From: Mycolicibacterium sp. CBMA 226
GTDB taxonomy: Bacteria > Actinomycetota > Actinomycetes > Mycobacteriales > Mycobacteriaceae
Assembly: GCF_009729075.1 (NCBI RefSeq)
Contig: NZ_VTGY01000011.1
Span: forward strand, 186,001 to 250,000
Reading direction: 5' to 3'
Length of the DNA stretch: 64,000 nt
The notes under the pieces are model-generated. The model worked only from the letters and a program-made list of their open reading frames with translations, did no database searches and had not been told where the DNA came from. Position 1 is the first letter of the stretch. Each line of letters begins with the position of its first letter. The translations under genes were made by a program, and so were the position numbers. This document shows positions 25,963 to 33,770 of this stretch, in pieces.

Positions 25963-27663
25963 CTAGGTGCAGACCGCGCCGACGGCAGCCGACTGGACCA
26001 GCTTCGTGTACTTGGCCAGCACGCCGGTCTTGTACCGCGGCGGCAGCGGCTCGAAACCTTCACGGCGCGCGGCCAATTCGGCCTCGTCGACCAGCAGGTC
26101 GAGCTTGCCGTTGGCGACGTCCAGGCGGATGCGGTCACCGTCGCGCACGAACGCGATGGGGCCGCCGTCGACGGCCTCCGGCGCGATGTGCCCGACGCAC
26201 AGGCCCGTCGTCCCGCCCGAGAAGCGGCCATCGGTCATCAGCAGCACGTCCTTGCCCAGGCCGGCGCCCTTGATGGCGCCAGTGATGGCCAGCATCTCGC
26301 GCATACCCGGGCCACCCTTGGGGCCCTCATAGCGGATGACGACGACGTCGCCGTGTGTGATGGTGCCGTCCTCCAGCGCATCGAGGGCGGCCCGCTCGCG
26401 CTCGAAAACCCTTGCGGTGCCCTCGAACACGTCGGATTCGAAGCCAGCCGACTTCACGACGGCGCCCTCGGGGGCCAGCGAGCCGTGCAGGATGGTGATG
26501 CCGCCGGTCGGGTGGATCGGGTCGTTCATCGCGCGCAGCACCTTGCCGTCGGGGTCGGGGGGCGCGATGTGGGCGAGGTTCGCGGCCATGGTCTTGCCGG
26601 TGATGGTGAGGCAATCACCGTGCAGCAGACCGGCATCCAGCAGTGCGCGCATCACGACGGGCACGCCGCCGATCTCGTCGACGTCCTTCATCACGTGGCG
26701 GCCAAAGGGTTTCACGTCGGCGAGGTGGGGCACCTTGTTGCCGATGCGGGTGAAGTCGGCGAGGGTCAGCTCGACCTCGGCCTCGCGGGCGATGGCCAGC
26801 AGGTGCAGCACCGCGTTGGTGGAGCCACCGAATGCCATGACGACGGCGATGGCGTTCTCGAAGGCTTCCTTGGTCAAGATGTCGCGCGCGGTGATGCCGC
26901 GGCGCAGCATCTCGACGACGGCCTCACCGGACTTGCGGGCGAACTCTTCGCGGCGCTTGTCGACTGCCACCGGAGAAGCGCTGCCCGGCAACGACATACC
27001 GAGCGCCTCGGCCGCCGATGCCATGGTGTTGGCGGTGTACATACCGCCGCAGGCGCCCTCACCCGGACAGATGGCGCGTTCGATGATGTCGACGTCCTCG
27101 CGGGACATCAGCCCGCGGGCGCACGCACCGACGGCCTCGAAGGCGTCGATGATGGTGACTTCCTTCTCGGTGCCGTCGGTCAGCTTCGCGACGCCTGGCA
27201 TGATCGAGCCGTTGTAAAAGAAGACGCTCGCGAGGTCCAGGCGGGCGGCGGCCATCAGCATGCCGGGGATCGACTTGTCGCAGCCGGCGAGCAGCACCGA
27301 ACCGTCGAGGCGCTCGGCCTGCATCACCGTCTCGACGCTGTCGGCGATGACCTCACGCGACACCAGCGAGAAGTGCATGCCCTCGTGGCCCATCGAGATG
27401 CCGTCGGAGACCGAGATGGTGCCGAACTCCAGCGGGTAGCCACCTGCTTCGTGCACGCCGGCCTTGACCTGCTGGGCCAACCGCTGCAGCGACATGTTGC
27501 AGGGGGTGATCTCGTTCCACGACGACCCCACGCCGATCTGGGGCTTGCCCCAGTCATCGTCGCCCATGCCTACCGCGCGGAGCATGCCGCGGGCTGCGGT
27601 CTTCTCGAGGCCGTCGGTGACGTCGCGGCTGCGGGGCTTGATATCGGGCTGGTCAGCAGACAT
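25963..27663 (-). CDS. ilvD: Dihydroxy-acid dehydratase IlvD
   Basis: Fe-S enzyme that dehydrates 2,3-dihydroxy acids in isoleucine/valine and pantothenate synthesis. At 566 aa it has the family's cluster cysteines at about 55 (ITPCNMSL), 128 (GCDKSIPGM) and 205 ([14 protein letters not shown]). ATG 27663 gives the start [15 protein letters not shown]; the longer frame upstream is not expected. It corresponds to Rv0189c. It is divergent from ricR across a copper-repressor-type palindrome, raising possible co-control. Confidence 0.95.
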   Translation of the reverse strand: MSADQPDIKPRSRDVTDGLEKTAARGMLRAVGMGDDDWGKPQIGVGSSWNEITPCNMSLQRLAQQVKAGVHEAGGYPLEFGTISVSDGISMGHEGMHFSLVSREVIADSVETVMQAERLDGSVLLAGCDKSIPGMLMAAARLDLASVFFYNGSIMPGVAKLTDGTEKEVTIIDAFEAVGACARGLMSREDVDIIERAICPGEGACGGMYTANTMASAAEALGMSLPGSASPVAVDKRREEFARKSGEAVVEMLRRGITARDILTKEAFENAIAVVMAFGGSTNAVLHLLAIAREAEVELTLADFTRIGNKVPHLADVKPFGRHVMKDVDEIGGVPVVMRALLDAGLLHGDCLTITGKTMAANLAHIAPPDPDGKVLRAMNDPIHPTGGITILHGSLAPEGAVVKSAGFESDVFEGTARVFERERAALDALEDGTITHGDVVVIRYEGPKGGPGMREMLAITGAIKGAGLGKDVLLMTDGRFSGGTTGLCVGHIAPEAVDGGPIAFVRDGDRIRLDVANGKLDLLVDEAELAARREGFEPLPPRYKTGVLAKYTKLVQSAAVGAVCT

Positions 27664-27705
27664 GCAGGTAAGTATGCCCGCCGTCGCCAAAGCTGATTTC
27701 ATTGG

Positions 27706-27722
27706 ATACCCCTTAGGGGTAT
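27706..27722. promoter_or_regulatory. RicR/CsoR-type operator
   Basis: ATACCCC-TTA-GGGGTAT is a perfect 7-bp inverted repeat with a 3-bp centre, 16 bp before the ricR ATG. It matches the kind of palindrome recognised by RicR-type copper repressors. It also lies 42 bp upstream of the ilvD start on the other strand. Confidence 0.8.
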
Positions 27723-27738
27723 GCGGTACGCTGGGGTT

Positions 27739-28104
27739 ATGACGGTAGAGGAGTCGGGCGCCGCAGGTGATGCAAGGACGGGCCACCCTGAGGCTTCACA
27801 CGGCGACGCGCCGAAGGAAGCCCAACACGGCTACTCGTCCAACAAGGACAACTACGCCAAGCGGCTGCGTCGCGTCGAGGGCCAGGTCCGCGGCATCGCC
27901 AAGATGATTGACGAGGACAAGTACTGCATTGACGTATTGACGCAGATCAGCGCGGTGAACAGCGCGCTGCAGTCGGTCGCGCTGGCGTTGCTCGACGAGC
28001 ACCTGGGCCACTGCGTGAGCCATGCGGTCGCCGTCGGTGGCGACGAGGCCGAGCAGAAGCTGGCCGAGGCCTCCGCGGCAATTGCCCGGCTCGTCCGGTC
28101 CTGA
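27739..28104 (+). CDS. ricR: Copper-sensing repressor, CsoR family (RicR-like)
   Basis: Protein of 121 aa. The CsoR/RicR fold carries Cu(I) ligands Cys63, His88 and Cys92, with the exact C-x24-H-x3-C spacing of M. tuberculosis CsoR. The conserved [14 protein letters not shown] motif is present. Copper binding releases the protein from DNA. An N-terminal extension of about 30 residues precedes the fold, as in Rv0190. ATG 27739 was preferred over ATG 27721, which would lie inside the operator. It is followed by a palindromic repeat. Confidence 0.93.
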   Translation: MTVEESGAAGDARTGHPEASHGDAPKEAQHGYSSNKDNYAKRLRRVEGQVRGIAKMIDEDKYCIDVLTQISAVNSALQSVALALLDEHLGHCVSHAVAVGGDEAEQKLAEASAAIARLVRS

Positions 28105-28106
28105 AC

Positions 28107-28171
28107 CGGTTGACCCTGCGCTGAGCGCGCATTTGTGCGAGTTAGCCGCACCCGGACTACAGGGTCAACCG
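28107..28171. repeat. Palindromic repeat with GGTTGACCCTG arms
   Basis: CGGTTGACCCTG (28107-28118) and CAGGGTCAACCG (28160-28171) are a perfect 12-bp inverted repeat around a 41-base interior that contains GCGCATTTGTGCGAG. It begins 2 bp after the ricR stop and ends 9 bp before the stop of the convergent gene. Confidence 0.7.
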
Positions 28172-28179
28172 CGGCGGCG

Positions 28180-28479
28180 CTACGTGCCCAGTTCACGTTC
28201 GATGCGCTGGACCTTCGCGGTGAGCTGGCCGGTGTAGCCCGGGCGGATATCGGCCTTGAGGACCAGGCTGACCCGTGGGGACACCGCTGCCACCGCCTCG
28301 ACGGCCCGTTTCACGACGGCCATCACCTCGTCCCACTCACCCTCGATGTTCGTGAACATCGCGTTGGTCTCGTTGGGCAGGCCCGACTCTCGCACCACTC
28401 GCACGGCCGCGGCGACGGCCGCGCCGACACCACCGGACTCGTCACCACCCATGGGGCTGACGCTGAAGGCAACAATCAC
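28180..28479 (-). CDS. Thiamine-binding-like protein, MTH1187/YkoF family
   Basis: Protein of 99 aa starting at GTG 28479 ([17 protein letters not shown]). It has the family's short beta-alpha-beta pattern ([25 protein letters not shown], then [15 protein letters not shown]). Members of this family bind thiamine-related ligands or have unknown roles. Earlier in-frame starts exist up to 28587 but the extra residues are not family-like. It is convergent with ricR. Confidence 0.8.
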   Translation of the reverse strand: MIVAFSVSPMGGDESGGVGAAVAAAVRVVRESGLPNETNAMFTNIEGEWDEVMAVVKRAVEAVAAVSPRVSLVLKADIRPGYTGQLTAKVQRIERELGT

Positions 28480-28702
28480 ATGGTCGATTGTGCGCGGATC
28501 GCCCGGACACCGACAGCCGCCCGTGACCGTTCGAACCTTTCCTGCGCGGCCGGCGGCCGTAACGCCCGATATCTCTGCAGCGATCAACTGTGCAGTTCAG
28601 CGGCCTGTGACAGTGCTGAAAACGGGGTGCGACGGCCTTTCGCGGCAGGGGCCGGTCGGCGCGCTATGAGAGACTGGAATCGTTGTGAACTGGAGGTGGC
28701 GA

Positions 28703-29767
28703 ATGCCGCAGTGGAACAAGAGCAAGCTTCTGACCGCGGTCGTGGCGGCCGGACTGGTCGCCGGGATGACCGTCGTGACCCCGTCGGTGCTGGCCGATCC
28801 GGACGCGCCGGACCCAGGCTTGGCCGCCGGCCCGATCGACCCGGGCGCTCCGGTGGAGGCGCCCCTGCCCCCGCCGATTCCACCGGCCGCGGACCCTGTC
28901 GCTCCCGCCGCCCCGGCGCCGGTGGTCCCGGGCGCCGTGATCCCCGGCGAACCACAGCCCATCCCGCCCGGTACGCCGGCCGGACAGAACCCGACCCCGT
29001 TCGTCGGCCAGCCGCCGTTCAACCCGCCGTCGTTCAACCCCGTCAACGGCTCCATGGTGGGTGTGGCCAAGCCCATCTACATCAACTTCCCGCGGGCCAT
29101 CGCCAATAAGCAGATGGCGCAGGACGCCGTGCACATCTCGTCCAATCCGCCGGTGCCGGGCATGTTCTATTGGGTGACCGACACCCAGCTGCGCTGGCGG
29201 CCCATCGCCTTCTGGCCGGCGAACACCGTCGTCAACATCGACGCCGCGGGCACGAAGTCCAGCTTCCGCACCGGTGACTCGCTGGTCGCCACGGCGGACA
29301 ACGCCACGCACCAGATGACCATCAGCCGCAACGGCGCGGTCGAGAAGACCTTCCCGATGTCCATGGGCAAGGCCGGCGACGAGACCAAGAACGGCACGTA
29401 TTACGTACTGGAGAAGTTCCCGACCGTGGTCATGGACTCGTCCACCTACGGCGTTCCGGTGGACTCCCCGCAGGGCTACAAGGTGAACGTGCAGAACGCG
29501 GTGCGCATCGACAACAGCGGTGCCTTCGTGCACAGTGCACCGTGGTCGGTGGCCGACCAGGGCAAGCGCAATGTCAGCCATGGCTGTATCAACCTGGCGC
29601 CGGACAACGCCAAGTGGTTCTACGACCAGTTCGGCAGCGGTGACCCGATCGTCGTGAAGAACTCGGTCGGCTTGTACAACCAGTCCGACGGCGCCGACGA
29701 CTGGCAGTGGGGCATGCCGACCCCCGGTGCCGGCGGCTCGACTCCCAGCACTTCCGGGACGCATTAA
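28703..29767 (+). CDS. L,D-transpeptidase (Rv0192-like)
   Basis: Exported cell-wall enzyme of 354 aa that forms 3-3 peptidoglycan cross-links or attaches proteins. Signal peptide about residues 1-31; a Pro-rich linker follows (about 35-110), then an Ig-like domain ([20 protein letters not shown]) and the YkuD catalytic domain. The catalytic motif reads H277 then S292-H293-G294-C295 followed by INL. ATG 28703 has GGAGG about 9 bp upstream. It ends at a perfect convergent terminator. Confidence 0.9.
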   Translation: MPQWNKSKLLTAVVAAGLVAGMTVVTPSVLADPDAPDPGLAAGPIDPGAPVEAPLPPPIPPAADPVAPAAPAPVVPGAVIPGEPQPIPPGTPAGQNPTPFVGQPPFNPPSFNPVNGSMVGVAKPIYINFPRAIANKQMAQDAVHISSNPPVPGMFYWVTDTQLRWRPIAFWPANTVVNIDAAGTKSSFRTGDSLVATADNATHQMTISRNGAVEKTFPMSMGKAGDETKNGTYYVLEKFPTVVMDSSTYGVPVDSPQGYKVNVQNAVRIDNSGAFVHSAPWSVADQGKRNVSHGCINLAPDNAKWFYDQFGSGDPIVVKNSVGLYNQSDGADDWQWGMPTPGAGGSTPSTSGTH

Positions 29768-29779
29768 CGCACAAGCCGA

Positions 29780-29819
29780 TACAAAACTGCCCCTTTCCGG
29801 ACGGAAAGGGGCAGTTTTG
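29780..29819. terminator. Bidirectional terminator hairpin
   Basis: A perfect 18-bp stem, ACAAAACTGCCCCTTTCC and its complement, encloses a GGAC loop between two convergent genes. The arm ends give an A-tract and T-tract suited to termination in both directions. Confidence 0.88.
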
Positions 29820-29830
29820 TCTGGTGACAG

Positions 29831-31804
29831 CTAGTTCCAGATGCGCACGCGCTCAGCGGGATCCAGGTACAGCTCGTCGGACGTGCTGACGTCGAACGCC
29901 TCGTAGAACGAGTCGATGTTGCGGATCACGCCGTTGCACCGGAACTCCGGCGGTGAGTGCGGGTCGACGGCCAGCCGCCGAATGGCCTCGGCGTCACGGG
30001 ATTTGGTGCGCCATACCTGCGCCCAGCCGAAGTACACCCGCTGGACGCCGGTCAACCCGTCGATCACCGGGGCTTCCTTGCCGCCCAGGGACAGCTCGTA
30101 GGCCAGCAACGCGATGGACAGGCCGCCGAGGTCGCCGATGTTCTCGCCGACGGTGAACGCGCCGTTCACATGATGGCTAGAGTCCAGCGACCGGGGTGTG
30201 GAACCTTCGTACTGCTCGATCAATGCCTTTGTGCGCAAACCGAATTCGGCGCGGTCGGCGTCGGTCCACCAGTCGACGAGGTTGCCGTCGCCGTCGTACT
30301 TGGCGCCCTGGTCATCGAAGCCGTGCCCGATCTCATGCCCGATCACCGCGCCGATGCCGCCGTAGTTGGCGGCGTCGTCGGCCTCGGCGTCGAAGAACGG
30401 CGGCTGCAGAATGGCTGCGGGGAAGACGATTTCGTTCATGCCCGGGTTGTAGTAGGCGTTGACGGTCTGCGGCGTCATGAACCATTCGTCGCGGTCCACC
30501 TCGCTGCCCAGCTTGGCCAGTTCCCGGTCGTGCTCGACGGCCTGGCCGCGCAGGTAGTTGCCGTACAGGTCGCCGGCGTCGATCACGAGCGCCGAGTAGT
30601 CGCGCCAGCGTGCCGGGTAGCCGATCTTCGGGGTGAACTTGTCGAGTTTGGCCAGCGCGCGCTGCCGGGTCTCGGGCGTCATCCACTCCAGGTTGGTGAT
30701 GCTGACCCGGTAGGCCTCGCGCAGGTTGGCCACCAGCTCGTCCATGCGGGCCTTGTGGGCGGGCGGGAAATGCCTTTCCACATAGAGCTTTCCGACGGCG
30801 TCACCCATCAGGCTCTCGACCAGGCCGACGCCGCGCTTCCAGCGGTCCCGGATCTCCTCGGTGCCGGACAGGGTGCGGCCGTAGAAGGCGAAGTTCTCGG
30901 CGACCAGGTCGTCGGTCAGGATCGGGGCGCGGCCGCTGATCACGCGCCAGCTCAGCCAGGCCTGCCAATCGTCGAGTGGCTCGGAGGCCCACAGCGCCGC
31001 GAATGCGACCAGGAAATCCGGTTGCCGCACAACGACTTCGGCGACGGCATCCGTCGACGAACCCACCGCGGTCAGCCAGCCGTTCCAGTCGAAGCCGGGC
31101 GCCTCGTCGGCAAGCTCGGCGAACCGGCGCAGGTTGTAGCTCAGGTCCGCGTCGCGGCGCTTCACCACATCCCAGTGCGCCGCAGCCAGTTTGGTCTCCA
31201 GCGCGACGATCCGGGCGGCCGTCTCGGTCTGATCACCGCCGAACACCAGACTCAGCATCCGGGCGATGTGCTCCGGGTAGGCGGCGAGCACGGCGGCGTG
31301 CGCCGGCTCGCGGTAGTACGACTCGTCGGGCAGGCCGAGGCCAGACTGCGTGAAGTGCAGCAGGTACCGCGTCGAGTCCTTGGAATCGGTGTCGACGTAC
31401 GCGCCGGCGCCACCGCCGACACCGGTGCGCTGCAGCCCGCCGAGCACCGCGGCCAGCGCTTCCGGGGTGGCGGCGTCGGCGACGAGACCCAGCTCGGCCC
31501 GCAGCGGCGCGAGGCCGACAGCAGCGACGCGGTCGGTGTCCATGAAGCTCGCGTAGAGGTCGCCGATGCGCTGCGCGTCCGAGCCGACCGGACCTGAGGC
31601 CGTCGTGATGAGATCGCGCACCTGTTCCTCGGCGCGGTCGGCGAGTAGCCGGAAGGCGCCATCGGTGGCCCGGTCGGCGGGAATGTCGTAGTCGGTCAGC
31701 CAGCGGCCGTTGACGTGGCCGAACAGGTCGTCCTGCGGACGGGCGCCGGGGTCGAGGTAGCTCAGGTCGATACCAGATCGGGGAGAGGTAGCTTCGAGGG
31801 TCAC
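29831..31804 (-). CDS. zmp1: Zinc metalloprotease Zmp1 (M13 family)
   Basis: Neprilysin-like M13 peptidase of 657 aa. The zinc site is H490-E-I-G-H494, with the third ligand Glu in the VGENIGDLGG motif downstream. The NAYYNPGMNEIVFPAAILQPPFF and WRTKSRDAEAIRRL segments are typical of the family. No signal peptide is seen, as in Rv0198c, whose product nevertheless affects phagosome processing in M. tuberculosis. Start GTG 31804 with GGCGAG upstream. It is divergent from omamA. Confidence 0.93.
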   Translation of the reverse strand: MTLEATSPRSGIDLSYLDPGARPQDDLFGHVNGRWLTDYDIPADRATDGAFRLLADRAEEQVRDLITTASGPVGSDAQRIGDLYASFMDTDRVAAVGLAPLRAELGLVADAATPEALAAVLGGLQRTGVGGGAGAYVDTDSKDSTRYLLHFTQSGLGLPDESYYREPAHAAVLAAYPEHIARMLSLVFGGDQTETAARIVALETKLAAAHWDVVKRRDADLSYNLRRFAELADEAPGFDWNGWLTAVGSSTDAVAEVVVRQPDFLVAFAALWASEPLDDWQAWLSWRVISGRAPILTDDLVAENFAFYGRTLSGTEEIRDRWKRGVGLVESLMGDAVGKLYVERHFPPAHKARMDELVANLREAYRVSITNLEWMTPETRQRALAKLDKFTPKIGYPARWRDYSALVIDAGDLYGNYLRGQAVEHDRELAKLGSEVDRDEWFMTPQTVNAYYNPGMNEIVFPAAILQPPFFDAEADDAANYGGIGAVIGHEIGHGFDDQGAKYDGDGNLVDWWTDADRAEFGLRTKALIEQYEGSTPRSLDSSHHVNGAFTVGENIGDLGGLSIALLAYELSLGGKEAPVIDGLTGVQRVYFGWAQVWRTKSRDAEAIRRLAVDPHSPPEFRCNGVIRNIDSFYEAFDVSTSDELYLDPAERVRIWN

Positions 31805-31863
31805 CTCGCCATCCTGCCATCGCCGCTGCAGTGCGGGAGGACGCTGCGGGTAGCCTCACGCCC

Positions 31864-32532
31864 ATGCCCGACGAGCGCAGCGAAGACGCCGCCGAAAAAG
31901 ACGCTGCGAAAGACGCAGCGAACGACACCGCGGCCAGTGCCGCCAAGCCCGCGGCCAAAGCCGCTGCGCGCAGCGATCAGGGTGATCGAATCTTCAGCCC
32001 CTACGGCATCGCCTCGGCGGTGCTGGGCGTCGTCGCGGTGGTCGCGGTAGCCGTGGCGACCTGGGTCTACCTGGGACATCGCTCCGATGACGCGGACCGC
32101 GCGCACGAGGCACAGGCGATGAAGGCCGCCGCCGAGTGGGCCGGCCTGCTGATCAACATGACCAAGGACAACGTCGCCGTCAACGTGCCCAAGCTCCACG
32201 AGGGCACGGTCGGCCAGCTCAACGCCGATTTCGACGCCACGGTCGCGCCGTTCACCCAGCTGGTGCAGAAGCTGCAGAGCCAGACCAGCGGGCAGATCGA
32301 GTCCGTCGCGCTCGAGACGCTGCATCACACCCCGCAGGGCGAGCAGGGCAAACCGCCGGCGCAGCCGGAGCTCGCGGCGGTCTCCTCGGATACGACGACG
32401 GTGCTGGTCATCGCGACGTCCGTGAGTCAGAACGCCGGCGCCAAGCCGCAGACCGTGCGCTGGCGACTGCGCCTCGGCGTGTCCGATGTCGGCGGCAAGA
32501 TGCTGATCTCGCGATTGGAGTCGCTGCGATGA
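31864..32532 (+). CDS. omamA: Mce-associated membrane protein OmamA (Rv0199-like)
   Basis: Protein of 222 aa with an Ala/Lys/Asp-rich N-terminus, one membrane helix (about residues 50-70) and a soluble Mce-associated domain (AAAEWAGLLINMTKDNVA, LRLGVSDVGGKMLISRLESL). OmamA of M. tuberculosis (Rv0199) is required for stability of the Mce ATPase and for Mce1 and Mce4 uptake. ATG 31864 was chosen; GTG 31831 would add 11 residues. Its stop overlaps the omamB start (ATGA). Confidence 0.87.
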   Translation: MPDERSEDAAEKDAAKDAANDTAASAAKPAAKAAARSDQGDRIFSPYGIASAVLGVVAVVAVAVATWVYLGHRSDDADRAHEAQAMKAAAEWAGLLINMTKDNVAVNVPKLHEGTVGQLNADFDATVAPFTQLVQKLQSQTSGQIESVALETLHHTPQGEQGKPPAQPELAAVSSDTTTVLVIATSVSQNAGAKPQTVRWRLRLGVSDVGGKMLISRLESLR

Positions 32533-33218
32533 GGAACGCGTGGCGGGTACTGGTCTTCGACGTGCTGGCGCCGCTCGCGGTGCTGGCCAGCCTCATCTAC
32601 ATCGGGCTGGCCCTCGACCGGCCGCTGTGGTGGGTCGTGGTGGGCACGGTCGTCGGGCTGCTGGTGGTGCAGGCGTCGGTGGTCAACTTCGTGCTGTTCC
32701 GCCGTGACGGCGTCACGATGGGCACCGACGACGACGCCCCCAGATTGCGGCTCGCCGTCGTGGGGCTGACGGCCGTCGCGGTAGTCGCGGCCGCCATCGT
32801 GGGCTACACCAAGTGGACGGTGCCGGACCGCGCCACCAGCGCCGACATGTCCACGGTCGTCGGCATCGCCAGCAGCGTCGCCGAGGCGTCGGCGACCTTC
32901 ACGCCCGGCGCGCCCAACGTCTCGATCGACCGCGCCACGTCGCTGATGGCACCGCAGCGTGCGGAGGCCTACCGCAACGAGTTCAACGCGGTCGCCAAGG
33001 ACCTGACCAGCCGGGGCGTGGCCGGGCAGGCCAGCACCATCTCGGCCGGTATCGAGACCATCGGCCCGAACTTCGCCAGTGTCGCGGTCGTCATGCGGGC
33101 CACTCAGAACATCCCGAACAAGCCTGCACAGGCGACGGTGCTCGGTCTGCGGGTGACGCTGACCAAGCAGGACGGACACTGGCTGGTCATGGACGTGACC
33201 CCGATCGCGTCACGCTAG
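32529..33218 (+). CDS. omamB: Mce-associated membrane protein OmamB (Rv0200-like)
   Basis: Protein of 229 aa, the length recalled for Rv0200. Two membrane helices are near the N-terminus (about residues 9-55), a third lies at about 75-95, followed by a soluble NTF2-like Mce-associated domain ending GHWLVMDVTPIASR. ATG 32529 overlaps the omamA stop by 4 bp, so the pair is translationally coupled and its products likely act together on Mce importers. Confidence 0.86.
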   Translation: MRNAWRVLVFDVLAPLAVLASLIYIGLALDRPLWWVVVGTVVGLLVVQASVVNFVLFRRDGVTMGTDDDAPRLRLAVVGLTAVAVVAAAIVGYTKWTVPDRATSADMSTVVGIASSVAEASATFTPGAPNVSIDRATSLMAPQRAEAYRNEFNAVAKDLTSRGVAGQASTISAGIETIGPNFASVAVVMRATQNIPNKPAQATVLGLRVTLTKQDGHWLVMDVTPIASR

Positions 33219-33230
33219 GACGACGCCGGC

Positions 33231-33770
33231 TCAGGAGCGGGCGGACCGCATCCGGGCGAACCGGTCCGAGAGCCGGCGCATGCGCACCAGCAGCGCGGCC
33301 GACGGGCTGGTGGTGCCGGTCGCATAGGCCGAAAGTTCTTGGGCACCAACGCCGATACGGGACGCGAACTCGACTTCGCTGAGGCCGGAGCGCTCCATCA
33401 ACAGCCGGATCTGGCGGGCCACCTCGGCGCACTCGTTGGCCTCGAGCTGGGTGCGCGCGCGGGCCAGCACCTCGGACAGCGCCTTGGAGATGCCGTACGG
33501 GTTGGTGGTCGTCAGGATCTCTTCGACCTGGCGGGCCGTGCGGCCGAAGGGGTCACGCTTGATGGCGACGACGATGCGCTGCCACACCGCCAGGTCGTCG
33601 TTCTCCAACGCGGCGCGGATGGCCGATGTCGACCAGAACTCGACGGGCTTCTCGCCGGGGGCCTGCGCCGGAAACGCGACCGTGGGCGTCCCGTTGCTGC
33701 CGGCTGCGGGGGCGTCGCCGGAATCGTCGGCTCCAGGAGGGGTGTCCCTCACTTCGGATGTCAACGTCAC
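33231..33770 (-). CDS. XRE-type DNA-binding protein (Rv0201c-like)
   Basis: Protein of 179 aa. A disordered N-terminus is followed by an XRE-like helix-turn-helix near the C-terminus (GLSEVEFASRIGVGAQELSAYATGTTSPSAALLVRMRRL). GTG 33770 was chosen because it overlaps the mmpL11 stop (GTGA) and has GGAGGAGG upstream; a longer frame upstream is only antisense-like. It probably is co-transcribed with mmpL11 and may regulate it or nearby genes. Confidence 0.78.
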   Translation of the reverse strand: MTLTSEVRDTPPGADDSGDAPAAGSNGTPTVAFPAQAPGEKPVEFWSTSAIRAALENDDLAVWQRIVVAIKRDPFGRTARQVEEILTTTNPYGISKALSEVLARARTQLEANECAEVARQIRLLMERSGLSEVEFASRIGVGAQELSAYATGTTSPSAALLVRMRRLSDRFARMRSARS

